DNA from: Fulvia fulva
Lineage: Eukaryota > Ascomycota > Dothideomycetes > Mycosphaerellales > Mycosphaerellaceae
Direction of reading: 5' to 3'
NCBI RefSeq assembly: GCF_020509005.1
Contig: NC_063016.1
Location: 1,116,001-1,180,000 of the forward strand
DNA: 64,000 nucleotides
A model generated the notes under the pieces. It saw only the letters and a list, made by a program, of their open reading frames with translations. It had not been told where the DNA came from and searched no databases. Positions 30,849-41,434 of this stretch are shown here, one piece after another. The position numbers were made by a program, and so were the translations under genes. Every line of letters begins with the position of its first letter. The first letter of the stretch is position 1.

Positions 30849-31961
30849 TCTCCTTGAGTATACTTCTCAGAGACACGAAGCAGGTTCTGTAGGAATGATG
30901 AGTGTGCAGAAGCCACAGACGACAACATCCCATTCCACGGCCATGCGAGCGAACCACTTTATACCATAATCACGACAGCTTACCGACTCTCGCTGGCCAT
31001 CTCACACGTGCTGCAGAAGCATGCCTGCTCACAGAAGTTCGTCGAGCTGCCAGCCTATGGGCGTACTGCTTGTATGCGGTATTTCTGGAAGTCGCTCATT
31101 GACCATCGCGGCTTTTACTTGATTGGCGTAGCTCGTTGCACGGCGGTGGGAGCGTATCGGAGGGATCGCTGTGTACATATCAAGACATGCCGGCATCGTT
31201 CGCTCTTTGGTGAATAGTCGTCTCATCCGGAGAGTCATCACTTCGCAGCCACAGAACGGACGGGAGAAGCGGTTGTGTTTCCCTCCCGGCTTCACCTCTG
31301 TCGGTGGTGGGTGCCGCGCGTGGAGTGGGAAGGTTCAGCGCTTTCCTCTGCTCGGCAACCGCGCGGGCATCCCACATCTTCCAGGTTGCTCCCAACCACA
31401 GTCTCAACCACTCACCGTCTTGACTGCTCATCAGACTTTCCGCGCCACGAGCACGATGAGGGTGCGCGCCAATGCCATCAATGTGTTTGCGATGCATGCA
31501 TACTGTACGCTTGACTCCACCGCAGTAGTGTGAACACCCAACGCCATGAGATCGATAGTTCTACCAAACGACGTATACACGACAAGGACTGATGACTCGG
31601 ACCGTGGTGACCATAACGCTGCTTCCACAATGCACCGCACAACGGGACCCCTTCAGCTTTCGGCCAGCCAACCGCGCGGTGAGAAACAAGCCGCTTCTTC
31701 CATCGCCACTATTTATTCATCAAGGTGCTTTCAACTACCCTGGTCCATGCGTTCCCGTTCTTTACGAGTCGAAGCCTCTCAAGACGTGGGTAGTCGCATG
31801 CCAACACCTCGTGGCAAGCGTTGAAGTCTTCGCAAGCTTTATATCCATTCAGGTCCTCTACCAGAATCCCCGCATATCTCTTAAAGTCGGCGAACCACAC
31901 TCTCCTACCTGCTTAGACTCCACCTTGTGATACCTTCACTGCTTACATTTGTGTTACAATC
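30849..31961. other. Intergenic, divergent promoters
   Basis: Between the ankyrin gene (- strand) and the ZIP transporter (+ strand). Only unsupported short frames are present. Confidence 0.45.
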
Positions 31962-33256
31962 ATGGCCGACACGGCTTCGAACACCCGTCCGGGCGACATC
32001 AGTGCCAGCTATCCTTCGAGTGGCAATTCGGGCGTGGTCAATGCCATGAATGCAGGCAAGTCGACAAGCCAGCTTATGAACGTTTGTTGGTGTCTAACTG
32101 CTGCTTAGGAAATGTCAACCTCACAGAAGTGGTCGCCCAAGATCTCGTGCGCGAGGTTGTCTGCTACATCGAAAGCGGCGAGGCACCATACGATGGCACC
32201 CGAGACGGAGCGCGAATCAGCGCCATCTTCGTCGTCTTGATTTTGTCCTCGGCAGTCACCTTCTTCCCCGTCATGGCGACGAAGATGAAGTCGCTTCGAA
32301 TTCCCCTATATGCCTACCTCTTCGCTCGATACTTCGGTGCCGGAGTTATCATCGCGACCGCCTTCATCCATTTGCTGGATCCCGCATACGCAGAGATCGG
32401 ACCCAACACGTGTGTTGGCATGACAGGAGGCTGGGCTGAGTTCTCCTGGGTGCCTGCGATTGCTCTAGCATCGGCCATGAGCGTCTTCTTGATGGACTTC
32501 TACGCCGAGCGATATGTGGAGAAGAAGTACGGCATAGCGCATGGGCCTTCGGTGAGCGACGCACAAGCAGCGATGCGAGTCGGATCAGTCGACGCCGCAG
32601 CACTTCGATACGACGACCATGGTCGCCGAAGGTCAACGTCGACGCATCAACATCTCCATTCCGGCGACCAAGACCCACAACCTCGCAACGTGAAGGACCT
32701 TGAGACTGGCAAAGCAGAAAAGCTCAGCCTCAGCGAGAGCGAAGAGGATGCTCTGGCAGATCGGGCTTTCAAGCAACAAATCGCCGCCTTCCTCATCCTC
32801 GAATTTGGTGTCATTTTCCACTCCGTCATCATTGGCCTAACCCTCGGCAGTGCTGGCGACGAGTTCAAGACCCTTTACATCGTCGTCGTCTTCCACCAGT
32901 CCTTCGAAGGTCTCGGTATTGGCGCACGTCTATCAGCGATTCCGTTCCCGAAGAAGCTGAATTGGTTACCATACGCCCTCTGTGCGGGATACGGTTTGAC
33001 TACACCTATCGCCATTGCTGCCGGCTTCGGTGTCCGCACCACATACAATCCTGGTTCATTCACCGCCAGTACTGTCTCTGGTGTGCTCGATGCGACCTCT
33101 GCTGGCATTCTGCTGTATACTGGATTTGTTGAGTTGCTTGCTCGCGACTTCCTCTTCAACCCGGACCGCACGAACGACGATAAGCAGTTGACTTATATGA
33201 TTTTCTGCGTCTTGCTGGGTGCTGGTGTCATGGCTCTCCTGGGCAAGTGGGCGTAG
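31962..33256 (+). CDS. ZIP-family zinc/iron transporter
   Basis: The CDS is join(31962..32055,32109..33256), 413 residues. The intron is GC-AG: the donor is GCAAGT, the branch TCTAAC and the acceptor CTTAG; no GT donor fits the frame. The protein has an extracellular N terminus, three membrane segments (SAIFVVLILSSAVTFFPVMA; YLFARYFGAGVIIATAFIHLL; WVPAI region), a His-containing cytoplasmic loop (THQHLHSGD), then five more segments with the ZIP signature (FHSVIIGLTLGS and VFHQSFEGLGIGARL). These His and Glu residues form the metal site in ZIP transporters such as yeast Zrt1/Zrt2. Length and order fit a plasma-membrane zinc importer; such genes are usually induced by zinc shortage. Confidence 0.9.
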
Positions 33257-33629
33257 ATGTTGGTGGATTCCTGCTGTACAGACACAAACTACTTTATTCG
33301 AGATGCAACGCCATGATTGCGAGACAGATATTGTGGAGGATGGCCCAAACAGACAGATTGCGTGTATAAAAAAGACACACAGTGATGAGCCACATGTCCA
33401 TGGTATTGATAGTCGATCTTTTCGACCGAGCTCAAGTTGGTCACAATTTCGCTCCCCTCAGTTGTGCTTGCATATGCCGCTCGCCAGAATCTCTGATCGC
33501 TTCAAATATCTGACAGGCATCTTTGTTTGACCTGTTGTTCCTGATCCAGACTGATGATCCACTCCTGCCGATGATCGCTAGCGTTCTTGATATCAGCAGC
33601 GCGATCGCCCACGCTAGGTTCATTGCCAC
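33257..33629. other. Convergent 3' flanks
   Basis: Between the ZIP transporter and the small - strand gene; nothing else recognised. Confidence 0.45.
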
Positions 33630-34184
33630 TCAGAATACGTCCGTTCTCCATCGATGTGGTCGTAACTTTCTGTGCTCTGAAGCGACGTGGCAATTCAGCT
33701 GCGGGCAGGACTGCGATCTTCTCGTCTTGACGAAGGCTGCTGAGGCTAGCATAGACTGTCTTGCAGGTATGAATAGGGCGTACTCCTCGTTCCGCACAGA
33801 AATGATGTACTCGTTTGGGAGGGCCTCCACGAAGCCTGGGCAGTGCAGGTTACTGCAGAGGACAGACTTTGCGATCGAGTGGCGTGGCCAAAGGTCGGTA
33901 CAGACGAGACAATGAGCGGACATTCCAAGTCGCAAGAGCAACAGTGAGCGCCCCAAAATACAGTGTCGAAGCGGCTTCAGCGGATTGATGTCGAGCTTCA
34001 TCGATTTTGTTCGACATGGCCGTGCAATGCCAGCTTCAAGGTTCATATCCTGGTGCGCGATCTGTGGGTATTCAGCAGCTGACCAAACGATCGGAGAGCG
34101 ACATTTGGCACAGGTTGTAAGCGCGAGACTATCGCTCCTTAATGCTGTTTGAGAAGGAGCGCCCGACAATACACCAAGCAGCAT
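33630..34184 (-). CDS. Unknown small Cys-containing protein, 184 residues
   Basis: A single exon with ATG at 34184. It has CAKCRSPIVW followed by a spaced HCLVC and CSNLHC, a possible zinc-binding arrangement, with leucine-rich helical sequence between them. The C terminus is basic. I do not recognise the family. The frame is longer than other chance frames nearby and has protein-like composition, but there is no second line of support. Confidence 0.45.
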   Translation of the reverse strand: MLLGVLSGAPSQTALRSDSLALTTCAKCRSPIVWSAAEYPQIAHQDMNLEAGIARPCRTKSMKLDINPLKPLRHCILGRSLLLLRLGMSAHCLVCTDLWPRHSIAKSVLCSNLHCPGFVEALPNEYIISVRNEEYALFIPARQSMLASAAFVKTRRSQSCPQLNCHVASEHRKLRPHRWRTDVF

Positions 34185-34755
34185 AGCGATGGGCCGAAGA
34201 TGTGCTCGACCGGGCTACCAGATGGAGCGAACAGAGGAAACGTCGGACCAGGCTGGAAGGCTACAATGCTCTGGGCTATGATAGTAATCAAGTCAGTAGA
34301 GAGGAGTTCCTGCATGGTGCATCAACAATCAACACCATGCGCACTGATTCGTGCCACCCATGCGATCACACGCCCGCATATTCTCGTCAGCGTCCTCGCT
34401 CTGGTGCAGGACGAAGCGCCGAAGCGCTTAGCGGCACGCACTTCTGTCGTCGCTTGTTCCCGTAACAGTCAGCATGGCAGGACATGATGGGATTGACTCG
34501 ATCGTGACATGTTGGTAGGGATGCAGTGGTGTTGGTGTTCACAGCTCAGCGAACGTTCCTGCTTTGTTTTCATCGTGGTCATCCCTGCAGCACATGCCCC
34601 ATCTGATTGGCTCTCCAAGGCGCGCCAAATTCGGCAGGCGCGTCGTCCCAGAGACTTTGCGTGAGTGACCTCTGCGTCTGCGTCTGATGCCAGTCTTGTG
34701 ACATTGTCCCTCCCATCATAAGAGGCGCCGGTCGCCTGGTCCTCATCGCCCGTGT
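34185..34755. other. Intergenic, divergent promoters
   Basis: A 17-base stretch near 34421 (CGAAGCGCTTAGCGGCA) resembles part of the inverted-repeat element, but the arms are absent. No gene supported. Confidence 0.4.
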
Positions 34756-35814
34756 ATGCCACCGCCGTCCGCGAACATGTCGAAAGTCACCATCGCCATC
34801 GTCGCTGGAGCTTCTGCAGCCGTGGGTGCCGCGACAACGGCAGCACTGTTTGGCATAGGCAGATCGAAAGAGCAGACATCGACCATCACAGCAAGTGCAG
34901 CGTCGCCAACGAGAACGGGTCCTGCGCCGCCTGTCCCGATAACACGAGACGATCCCAAGCCCCCTTTCATCCCGCCAGTCGATCCAGCGGGCGTCTTCCA
35001 ATATGGCTTCCCAGGTCCAGTCTCGGACATTCGCCAAGCACCGTCGCTCACTTCATCGTACAACAGAATAACGAGAAATCCACACTGGGTAGCAGAGCAT
35101 ATCACGCCTGCCTCGTTACTCATGCAAGGAGGCGACAGGCGGCACTCCGCGTTCGCAGAAGATGAGAGCATACCAGAAATGTTTCGCGCAAAGCTGAAGG
35201 ACTACTTCCGGTCAGGGTACGATAGAGGACACCAAGTCCCGGCAGCCGATGCAAAGTGGTCCCAGAAGGCCATGGACAGCACGTTCGCGTTGTCAAACAT
35301 GTGCCCGCAGGTAGGAGAAGGTTTCAACCGCGACTACTGGGCACATTTCGAGGACTTTTGCCGTCGACTGACATCCTTCTATCCCTCGGTGAGAATCGTC
35401 ACTGGGCCTCTGTACCTGCCGAAGCGAGACCCTATCGATCAAAAGTGGAAGGTCACTTATGAAGTGGTGGGACACCCACCGAATGTCGCAGTGCCTACGC
35501 ACTTCTACAAGATCATATACGCCGAGGATGGCAAAGTTGGCGGCAAAGTCAGCCTGGGAGCCTTTGTGCTGCCGAACGACAAGATACCAAATGACAAGCC
35601 ACTGAAGGACTTCGAAGTACCGGTCGAGGCCCTCGAAAGAGCAAGTGGGCTGGAGTTCACCAAATTGCTCGAACCTGCCAGGAAGAAGAAGCTGTGCCAG
35701 GAGATCAACTGCAGTCTGATCATCAAGGAATATGCAGAGCGACAGAGGACATTCATGACGAACCCACCAGCCAAAGGACAGCTGCCACCGAGTCCTAGTC
35801 CGGCACAGAGATGA
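34756..35814 (+). CDS. NUC1: Mitochondrial endonuclease G (DNA/RNA non-specific nuclease)
   Basis: A 352-residue single exon (a second possible start is M8 at 34777). The N terminus (MSKVTIAIVAGASAAVGAATTAALFG) looks like a mitochondrial inner-membrane anchor or targeting region. The catalytic domain has GFPGP, the SYNRITRNPHWVAEHIT block and the DRGHQ active-site motif at residues 156-160 with catalytic H159, followed by SNMCPQ and the metal-binding N in FNRDYW. In yeast the homologue acts in mitochondrial DNA recombination and apoptosis-like DNA fragmentation. All key residues are intact and the length is normal. It is convergent with TIM13. Confidence 0.95.
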   Translation: MPPPSANMSKVTIAIVAGASAAVGAATTAALFGIGRSKEQTSTITASAASPTRTGPAPPVPITRDDPKPPFIPPVDPAGVFQYGFPGPVSDIRQAPSLTSSYNRITRNPHWVAEHITPASLLMQGGDRRHSAFAEDESIPEMFRAKLKDYFRSGYDRGHQVPAADAKWSQKAMDSTFALSNMCPQVGEGFNRDYWAHFEDFCRRLTSFYPSVRIVTGPLYLPKRDPIDQKWKVTYEVVGHPPNVAVPTHFYKIIYAEDGKVGGKVSLGAFVLPNDKIPNDKPLKDFEVPVEALERASGLEFTKLLEPARKKKLCQEINCSLIIKEYAERQRTFMTNPPAKGQLPPSPSPAQR

Positions 35815-36163
35815 ACGGGTGCTCCGTCTTGAGCGAAATATTCTTAATTGAGTATCTCGCGTTGTTGCGTTATGGCGGAGCAGATTGTCTATGATACAAG
35901 GCCTGTCGCCGCAAATGCATCTTTACTTGCACTGTACACCCTGATATACATGCTGCAGGTCCTCCTGGCGTGAATGCCGAAGCGACATTGTCTGCAGCGC
36001 CTCTCATCTTTCCGTACAACCCGTGAACGCCACCCGATGCTCTCATTGTCACTTGCCGCGCCATACCTTCATCGTACTCAGCTCTTTCCTCAAAAGTCTG
36101 TCCACATCACAGTGTCGAGCAATGCCCAGTACTTTTCTTCGTCCATCTCCCTTATACCATGTC
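35815..36163. other. Convergent 3' flanks of NUC1 and TIM13
   Basis: No gene seen. Confidence 0.5.
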
Positions 36164-36488
36164 TCACAAGCCTCCGATCCCCTGCCCGCTCCCAACACCC
36201 TTCTGCACATGCCCGAGATATTGCTTCGATACTGTGTTCCACGCCGACATGTACTTTTCCATGCAATGTGTGTAGCACGTCGATTCGCCTGACGAGAGTG
36301 ATGAGCCGGGTTTGGGTACGCAACGTTCGAAACAATGTTCATTGAGTTTCTGCGCGCTTTCAGTCAGCATCTTTGTCAAGAACATCTACTTGTGCGTGAG
36401 AAGTGGTTACCTCTACTAATGCTCTTGCGTTGGCGAGGGCGGCCTGTTGGCGGACTTGGTCCATGAGTTGTTGCTTTGGGTCGGACAT
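36164..36488 (-). CDS. TIM13: Mitochondrial import small Tim protein Tim13
   Basis: The CDS is complement(join(36164..36349,36411..36488)), 87 residues. The start is MSDPKQQLMDQVRQQAALANARALVE; the intron (GTAACC...GCGCAG, branch GCTGACTG) is in phase 0. Twin CX3C motifs are CFERC and CYTHC separated by a loop, followed by MEKYMSAWNTVSKQY, which matches the Tim13 branch better than Tim8, 9 or 10. It acts as a hexameric chaperone with Tim8 in the intermembrane space, guiding inner-membrane precursors. Length is normal. Confidence 0.92.
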
Positions 36489-37009
36489 GTTTGTGGGATT
36501 GATAAGGCGGGAAGTTTTGCGATCGGTATGTCGGTTTGGTGAGTCTGAGCTTGGTAGAGGTCGAATGCGATGCGCTATGGGCTTCAATGCTTCAATCATG
36601 GTCGATGGTCGACAGAAAGGCCGCGGGAGTGCACCTTCCGAGCATTCTCCGGAGGAAACATTCATGTAAGCGCCACATCTCTCGCTTGCCCTTGCTTTCA
36701 TCACATGCACAACACAACATCACGGTATAACCTCTGCACAAGCAACACATTGTGGTAGTGAATTACATGAAGCGCTCGGTTGCAATCACTTGGCCAACTA
36801 TACCTCGCCATACCGATCGCGAGGGTGCATTGCGAGGTAAACACTCCGCCAGGCTGGGTGGGATGTGTCGCGTGGAAAGAATCGTTACGTGGCATGGTTG
36901 AGTTCGAGCAGGCCATGGCCTGCTGACTTTTATTCCTCATGATATGGTGGTATTTCAGCTGCCCATTCCCTGTCACAACGCCATGCGCCTTTCCCTGCAC
37001 CCAGAGCGA
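36489..37009. other. Intergenic between two - strand genes
   Basis: Contains the TIM13 promoter; no other feature recognised. Confidence 0.45.
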
Positions 37010-38238
37010 CTAGTGTGACTTGAGCCACTGCACGAGCTGCTGGAACGCTTCGCCCTGCTTCTGCTTGATTTTGCTGTCCTCGTAGTCTCCTAGTACTGCA
37101 AAGCCATGTGGTACATCAGGATAGACTTGGACTTCGTGCTCCACGCCGTTCTCCTGCAGCTTCTTGATTCCTGCTTCGCGAATGTGGTCCGGGAACAGAC
37201 TGTCTTGCTCGACAGCCACAATTCCAAGTGGAACCTGGCAGTGCTCCAGATCTGTGACGGTGATCTGAGTGCCGTGTGCGATGGCGCCGACCTTGATCCG
37301 TGGGCCGTTCTTTACCATGCCTTCTTCTGCTTGTGTCTCTGCCGAACGCTGACCAGCTGCTACGTCTGCATGGAGCTCGGAGCCGAGCAGCAAGACGTAC
37401 TTGGCGCCAAAGCAGTATCCGACAGCGTAAATGCCTTCTCCATGAGCGACTGCGTCTGCAAACTCTTCCTTGACGGAGTCGATCACTTTGTTCAGGATAG
37501 GAAGGACCTTTTCCGGTGTGTGACGAGCAAGCCACATATCAATCGTGAATGACTTAGCGACGGATGCGACACCGAGCTTCAATTGCTCAATCACGCTCGG
37601 GTTCTGTTCGGCGGCGGCTGTTTGGGTGGTCGAGATGGACGAGGCTGGGTCGCCTGCGAATCTGTAAAGCGGACCATGTTAGACTCCCTCAGGCATCGTG
37701 ACGTTGGGTAAGTTTGACGTACTGGTCTGGCATGACTACCAAGAAGCCTTCTGCGGCGTACTTGTCTGCCTGGATCTGGTTGTTGGTCGAGTGGATGCCC
37801 GTGCCTCCGGTCAGGAGCAGTAGCAGCTTGGAGGGGGCATGTGGGTAGTCTGAAGGCTTCGATATGTAGACGTCGACATGATTCAGTTTGGCGATCTCCT
37901 GCATCAGCACGTCTCAGCAGGTGTGTCTTGTACGGTGGCATTACGATGTTGTTACCCCAGTGGGTTGCTCGCCGGCCGCTGTGCTCAGTCAGCCTTCTTC
38001 TCGCTCGTGTCTGACATAGACGTATATGTGTAGTGGGAGGCAGTACGTGTAGGACGATCGGTAGTGCAGTGTTCCTGCTGGCTGTCAACACAAAGCTCCT
38101 ATGGATACACGGTGTCCATGGCATCGAGCTTACTCCCATGCTCGCAGCACCTTGGTCGGGCTTCGTGTCGCCGGCGATGCCACTCTGTTCCTGAGCATCG
38201 CTCTCTGGCGCTCGGGTTGCCACGTCTTCGTCGGCCAT
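37010..38238 (-). CDS. Dienelactone hydrolase family protein
   Basis: A five-exon model keeps frame: complement(join(37010..37661,37723..37898,37956..37978,38047..38074,38134..38238)), 327 residues. Two internal exons are only 23 and 28 bases, yet together they restore the family block EHCTTD...GEQPTGEIAKLNHVDVYISKP. The alpha/beta-hydrolase core has MPDQFAGDPA, the nucleophile Cys in GYCFGAKYV, and the catalytic His in PDVPHGFAVLGDY; the Asp lies in the VAVEQDSLFPDH region. The family cleaves dienelactones and related esters. Fungal Aim2-like members are cytosolic and uncharacterised. No signal peptide, but there is an extra ~35-residue acidic N terminus. Confidence 0.88.
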
Positions 38239-38469
38239 GTTTGCTGATTGTGGACTACGAACCGAAACTAATGTCGTGAGGTTCGAGTACACCCAAGGTT
38301 CGATGTTGCTGGAAACAACGCGTCTGATGTCAGCGAGGGGTCTTTGACGCCATATGAGTGGCTATGATGCTCGACACGCTAAAGAAAGATGCCTGAATAT
38401 GCATAAACGCATGGCCCGTAAGGACAAGACTCTGCGAACTTCATGCAACAAACATCAACTTTCACAACA

Positions 38470-38503
<34 letters not shown>

Positions 38504-38994
38504 CTGTCACCACCACCACCACCCTCTCCGAGATCGTTAACACCGTGGTCATACCCGAGACATTGTTCTTCAAACACTTGTGGCTCTGGCATCGCTGTCT
38601 CGATAGCCATCCCCGGATGAATACCACTGAAGTGCTCTACACGACAGCATTCACGCCCTCTCCACCGTTATGCTTACTCGTCGAGATGGTCGAGATCAAT
38701 TGTCCATGTGTCTCTCATTCAACGCGCGCGACGACAGCCTACTGGGCCTGATGCTGGTGCCAAAGGCAGCATCGTCGCACGAGAGACAAATCACAGACAG
38801 GTCGTAGCATGTGAGACCAAGCTAAGCTCAGTCTCAGGCAAGGTGAGATGTGCATCTGTGAAGAAAGCTGCGCACACTTCAGCAAGCAACGCAAATATCT
38901 CTCTTCACAACCATCACCATCCTCAATCCCACTCATCTCGAGCAAACATAGCTTCATCCTGCTGACGGTGAAGTCCACTCTCAATTCAGATCTG
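38239..38994. other. Intergenic with a microsatellite
   Basis: Holds the TCA/CAC repeat at 38471-38524; promoters of the flanking divergent genes. Confidence 0.5.
38471..38524 (+). repeat. TCA microsatellite followed by CAC repeats
   Basis: About ten uninterrupted TCA units, then a short CACCACC run. The frames that cross it encode only homopolymers and are not genes. Confidence 0.95.
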
Positions 38995-39921
38995 ATGTTC
39001 GCGACTCAGCTTGAACAGACAATCGTCAACCTCATCTGCTACTACGGAGACTTCGGTCCCATCGACGCCAAAGATGTGAAGGAGTCCTGGATCCAGCTGC
39101 TACTCTGCCTGAACATCTTTGACTACAAAGGTTACCCCTTATGCAGATTTTGGACCGATGACGAATGCAGCGAGACGGAACACCAATGGCGCCATAATGG
39201 GTCGAAGAGATGCTGCCACTACCTCAAGATCGAGGACAACGAAAAGCTGAGTCGCGCCTTCCGACAATTCTACATCGACGCCAGTGATCCACTCATCGAG
39301 CGACGAGCTGACTCTGCCCTTCTCGATGCAATCGTCACTTTCGCTGCACAAGGATGCTGTGTTGAGCACAAGAAGAGCAAAAAATGCATGGCGATCTTAG
39401 CAGAAGAGCTCCTGCCTGTCGTCAAGAAGTGGCGGAGACAGTATGTGTTCTGCGAGCCTCCTGAGCCGGCTCTGATTGGGGAAGCGGTGGAAGTAGACCC
39501 ACCCGGACGAGTTTCAGGCATCTTCGGTAGGCGGCGGTACAAGAAGCTTTCCAAGAAACACCAGCGAAGCCGAAGCGTCTCTCCCTCGTCGGATGAGGAG
39601 TCTTTCGATGTATCGCCAGTCCCCGGGAAGCCACCAAGACCCGTCTCTTCAGCTCACGACATTCTGATGACCCCACGGCATCACGCTTCGACCGCATCGG
39701 ACTGGAATGTGAACGACAGAGGAAGGAGTCGCAAGGCACACTTGGCATCGATAAGCGTAAGGACACAGGCTTTCTTGAAGTCGACGGGCCTGAATACAGG
39801 GAGATCAGCGAACACGAAAGTAAAGACATGGATAACAGGTCGTCCACTGAGCACGATACAAGCTGGGGGGAGCCATGACAGTATGACACATCGCGTACCA
39901 ACATCGGCGCGGATTGACTAG
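38995..39921 (+). CDS. Unknown protein, 308 residues
   Basis: The frame is open from 38848, but the protein-like part begins MFATQLEQTIVNLICYYGDFG at 38995, which I take as the start. Residues 1-150 look globular and cysteine-containing (CYYGDFG, CLNIFDYKGYPLCRFW, KRCCHYLKIED, QGCCVEHKKSKKC). The C-terminal half is basic, Ser/Pro-rich and probably disordered (RYKKLSKKHQRSRS, SPSSDEESFDVSP). No signal peptide from the chosen start and no recognised domain. It may be a lineage-specific fungal protein. It ends 66 bases from the convergent SDR gene. Confidence 0.65.
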   Translation: MFATQLEQTIVNLICYYGDFGPIDAKDVKESWIQLLLCLNIFDYKGYPLCRFWTDDECSETEHQWRHNGSKRCCHYLKIEDNEKLSRAFRQFYIDASDPLIERRADSALLDAIVTFAAQGCCVEHKKSKKCMAILAEELLPVVKKWRRQYVFCEPPEPALIGEAVEVDPPGRVSGIFGRRRYKKLSKKHQRSRSVSPSSDEESFDVSPVPGKPPRPVSSAHDILMTPRHHASTASDWNVNDRGRSRKAHLASISVRTQAFLKSTGLNTGRSANTKVKTWITGRPLSTIQAGGSHDSMTHRVPTSARID

Positions 39922-39987
39922 GTCAACAGCGATATGTTGAGGTGTATACCTGTATACGTTGTTTATCGATGGCTCCACCGGTCTTAA

Positions 39988-40833
39988 TCATAATCCGCCA
40001 GTGCCAGTACTCTCCGTGATTCCACCATCAACCACGAGCGCATGACTCGTGACGTACTTGGCCACATCACTGGCCAAGAATGCAACCGCATTAGCAACAT
40101 CGACTCCGTCACCCATCCGCCCCAGTGGCACATTATGCTGCATAATCTTCCTCGCCACTTCCTGGTCCTCTGGCTTATCGCTCTCGGCTAAGTTCACGAC
40201 CAGTGGCGTATACATCAACCCAGGCACCACACAGTTGAATCTGATTCCCTTGGCGCTATACATACACCCCGAAGCTTTTTTGTACTGGATGACGGCTGCC
40301 TTTGCCGTGGCATAGCCGATCTGAGGCTTGCCGATATACCGCATAGCTGTGATAGAGGCATTGTTGACGATCGCTCCGGAGCCTTGTCTTTCCATGATTG
40401 GGATCACTAGCCGACAACACCGGAAGACACTGTTCAGGTTCAAATCAAGCATCTTTTGCCACGCTTCCTCTGATAAGTTCCCCGGATCTCCTGGCGCTGT
40501 TATCCCTACATTATTGTAAAGAATATCGATTCTTCCATACTTCTCCTCGGCAACTTTGACGGAAGCCTCAATGTCCTGGACAGAAGTCATGTCTGCGCTG
40601 AACACGTCGATGCTGGCTTCCGGGTTATCCTGCAACAAACGCTTTTTGGTGTAGTTTGCTGCGTCTAGGTTGATATCACAGCCCACTATTTTCACGCCAT
40701 TGTGAGATAGGACACGAGCTGTTGCTGCTCCATTACCCCAAGTATCGGAATCTCGACGGCCGACTTGGCCTATGCCGGTGATAAGGGCAACCTTGCCTTT
40801 GAGGTCTGGGTAGATTGGGAAGTTGGCGGTCAT
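39988..40833 (-). CDS. Short-chain dehydrogenase/reductase (SDR)
   Basis: A 281-residue single exon starting MTANFPIYPDLKGKVALITG. The nucleotide-binding motif is stretched: TGIGQVGRRDSDTWGNG, with about ten residues inserted in the usual TGxxxGxG turn. Then NNVGIT, the catalytic Ser in NNASITAMRY, and YATAK (Y-x3-K). The C terminus, DVAKYVTSHALVVDGG, is standard. It likely acts on an alcohol or carbonyl with NAD(P), soluble in the cytosol; the substrate is unknown. The inserted-loop glycine motif defines a recognisable SDR subgroup, so I do not read it as damage. Confidence 0.9.
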   Translation of the reverse strand: MTANFPIYPDLKGKVALITGIGQVGRRDSDTWGNGAATARVLSHNGVKIVGCDINLDAANYTKKRLLQDNPEASIDVFSADMTSVQDIEASVKVAEEKYGRIDILYNNVGITAPGDPGNLSEEAWQKMLDLNLNSVFRCCRLVIPIMERQGSGAIVNNASITAMRYIGKPQIGYATAKAAVIQYKKASGCMYSAKGIRFNCVVPGLMYTPLVVNLAESDKPEDQEVARKIMQHNVPLGRMGDGVDVANAVAFLASDVAKYVTSHALVVDGGITESTGTGGL

Positions 40834-41434
40834 CTTGTATTCTGATGATGAGGCAAGTCGTTCATTGGAAAAGGGCGGAATCAGTATTCACAATTATGAT
40901 CGACATGAGGTCTGTGGATCTCGAGACGAGCTTCAGGTCATGGTAAGTCTAAGGGCAGGTAGTCCGACGCCTCTGCGGAGGGCATTCCTGCGGATGAGGA
41001 GGGGTAACAAGGCTCAGCAGAAGTGGAGGCCCGAGGAAATCGACAGCATGATGTTATCCATGGGCCGTTCGATAAGGGTCATCAGTTTGATGCGATGTCG
41101 GTATGTCCTGTCAACAGTGTTGTTCAACAGGTTCATGATTTGAGGAGAAGTTGTGTCGAGAGAAGGATCGTGTCGAGGTGAAGTCTATCGTCATTTCAGC
41201 ACGGACCATATCGGCGAGACGATCTTCACGCGTCGACTCCTCTTCCTTCCTCGTAACTACCATATCAAGTCGTGTCACCCAGAAGGTATGCCGGCTTCGG
41301 CTAGAGTGTAGGATTTTCCCATGCTGTTGCGTTCTTACCTGTTCACACTGCACTTGCCCGGCACATCATCCTATATCAGAAATCTCTGTTGCCGTCTCCG
41401 ACCTTCGCTTGCAGCTTATCACACCATCAGAACG
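40834..41434. other. Divergent promoter region
   Basis: Between the SDR and DUF1907 genes; the + strand frame is open through 41321-41434 without clear protein character, so I start the next gene at 41435. Confidence 0.5.

Noticed and set aside
34400..34460. Possible fourth copy of the inverted-repeat element
   Set aside because: Only about 17 bases match (CGAAGCGCTTAGCGGCA); terminal arms and internal blocks are missing.
38379..38751. Frames through the TCA/CAC repeat
   Set aside because: They encode runs of single residues from a microsatellite and have no flanking protein-like sequence.
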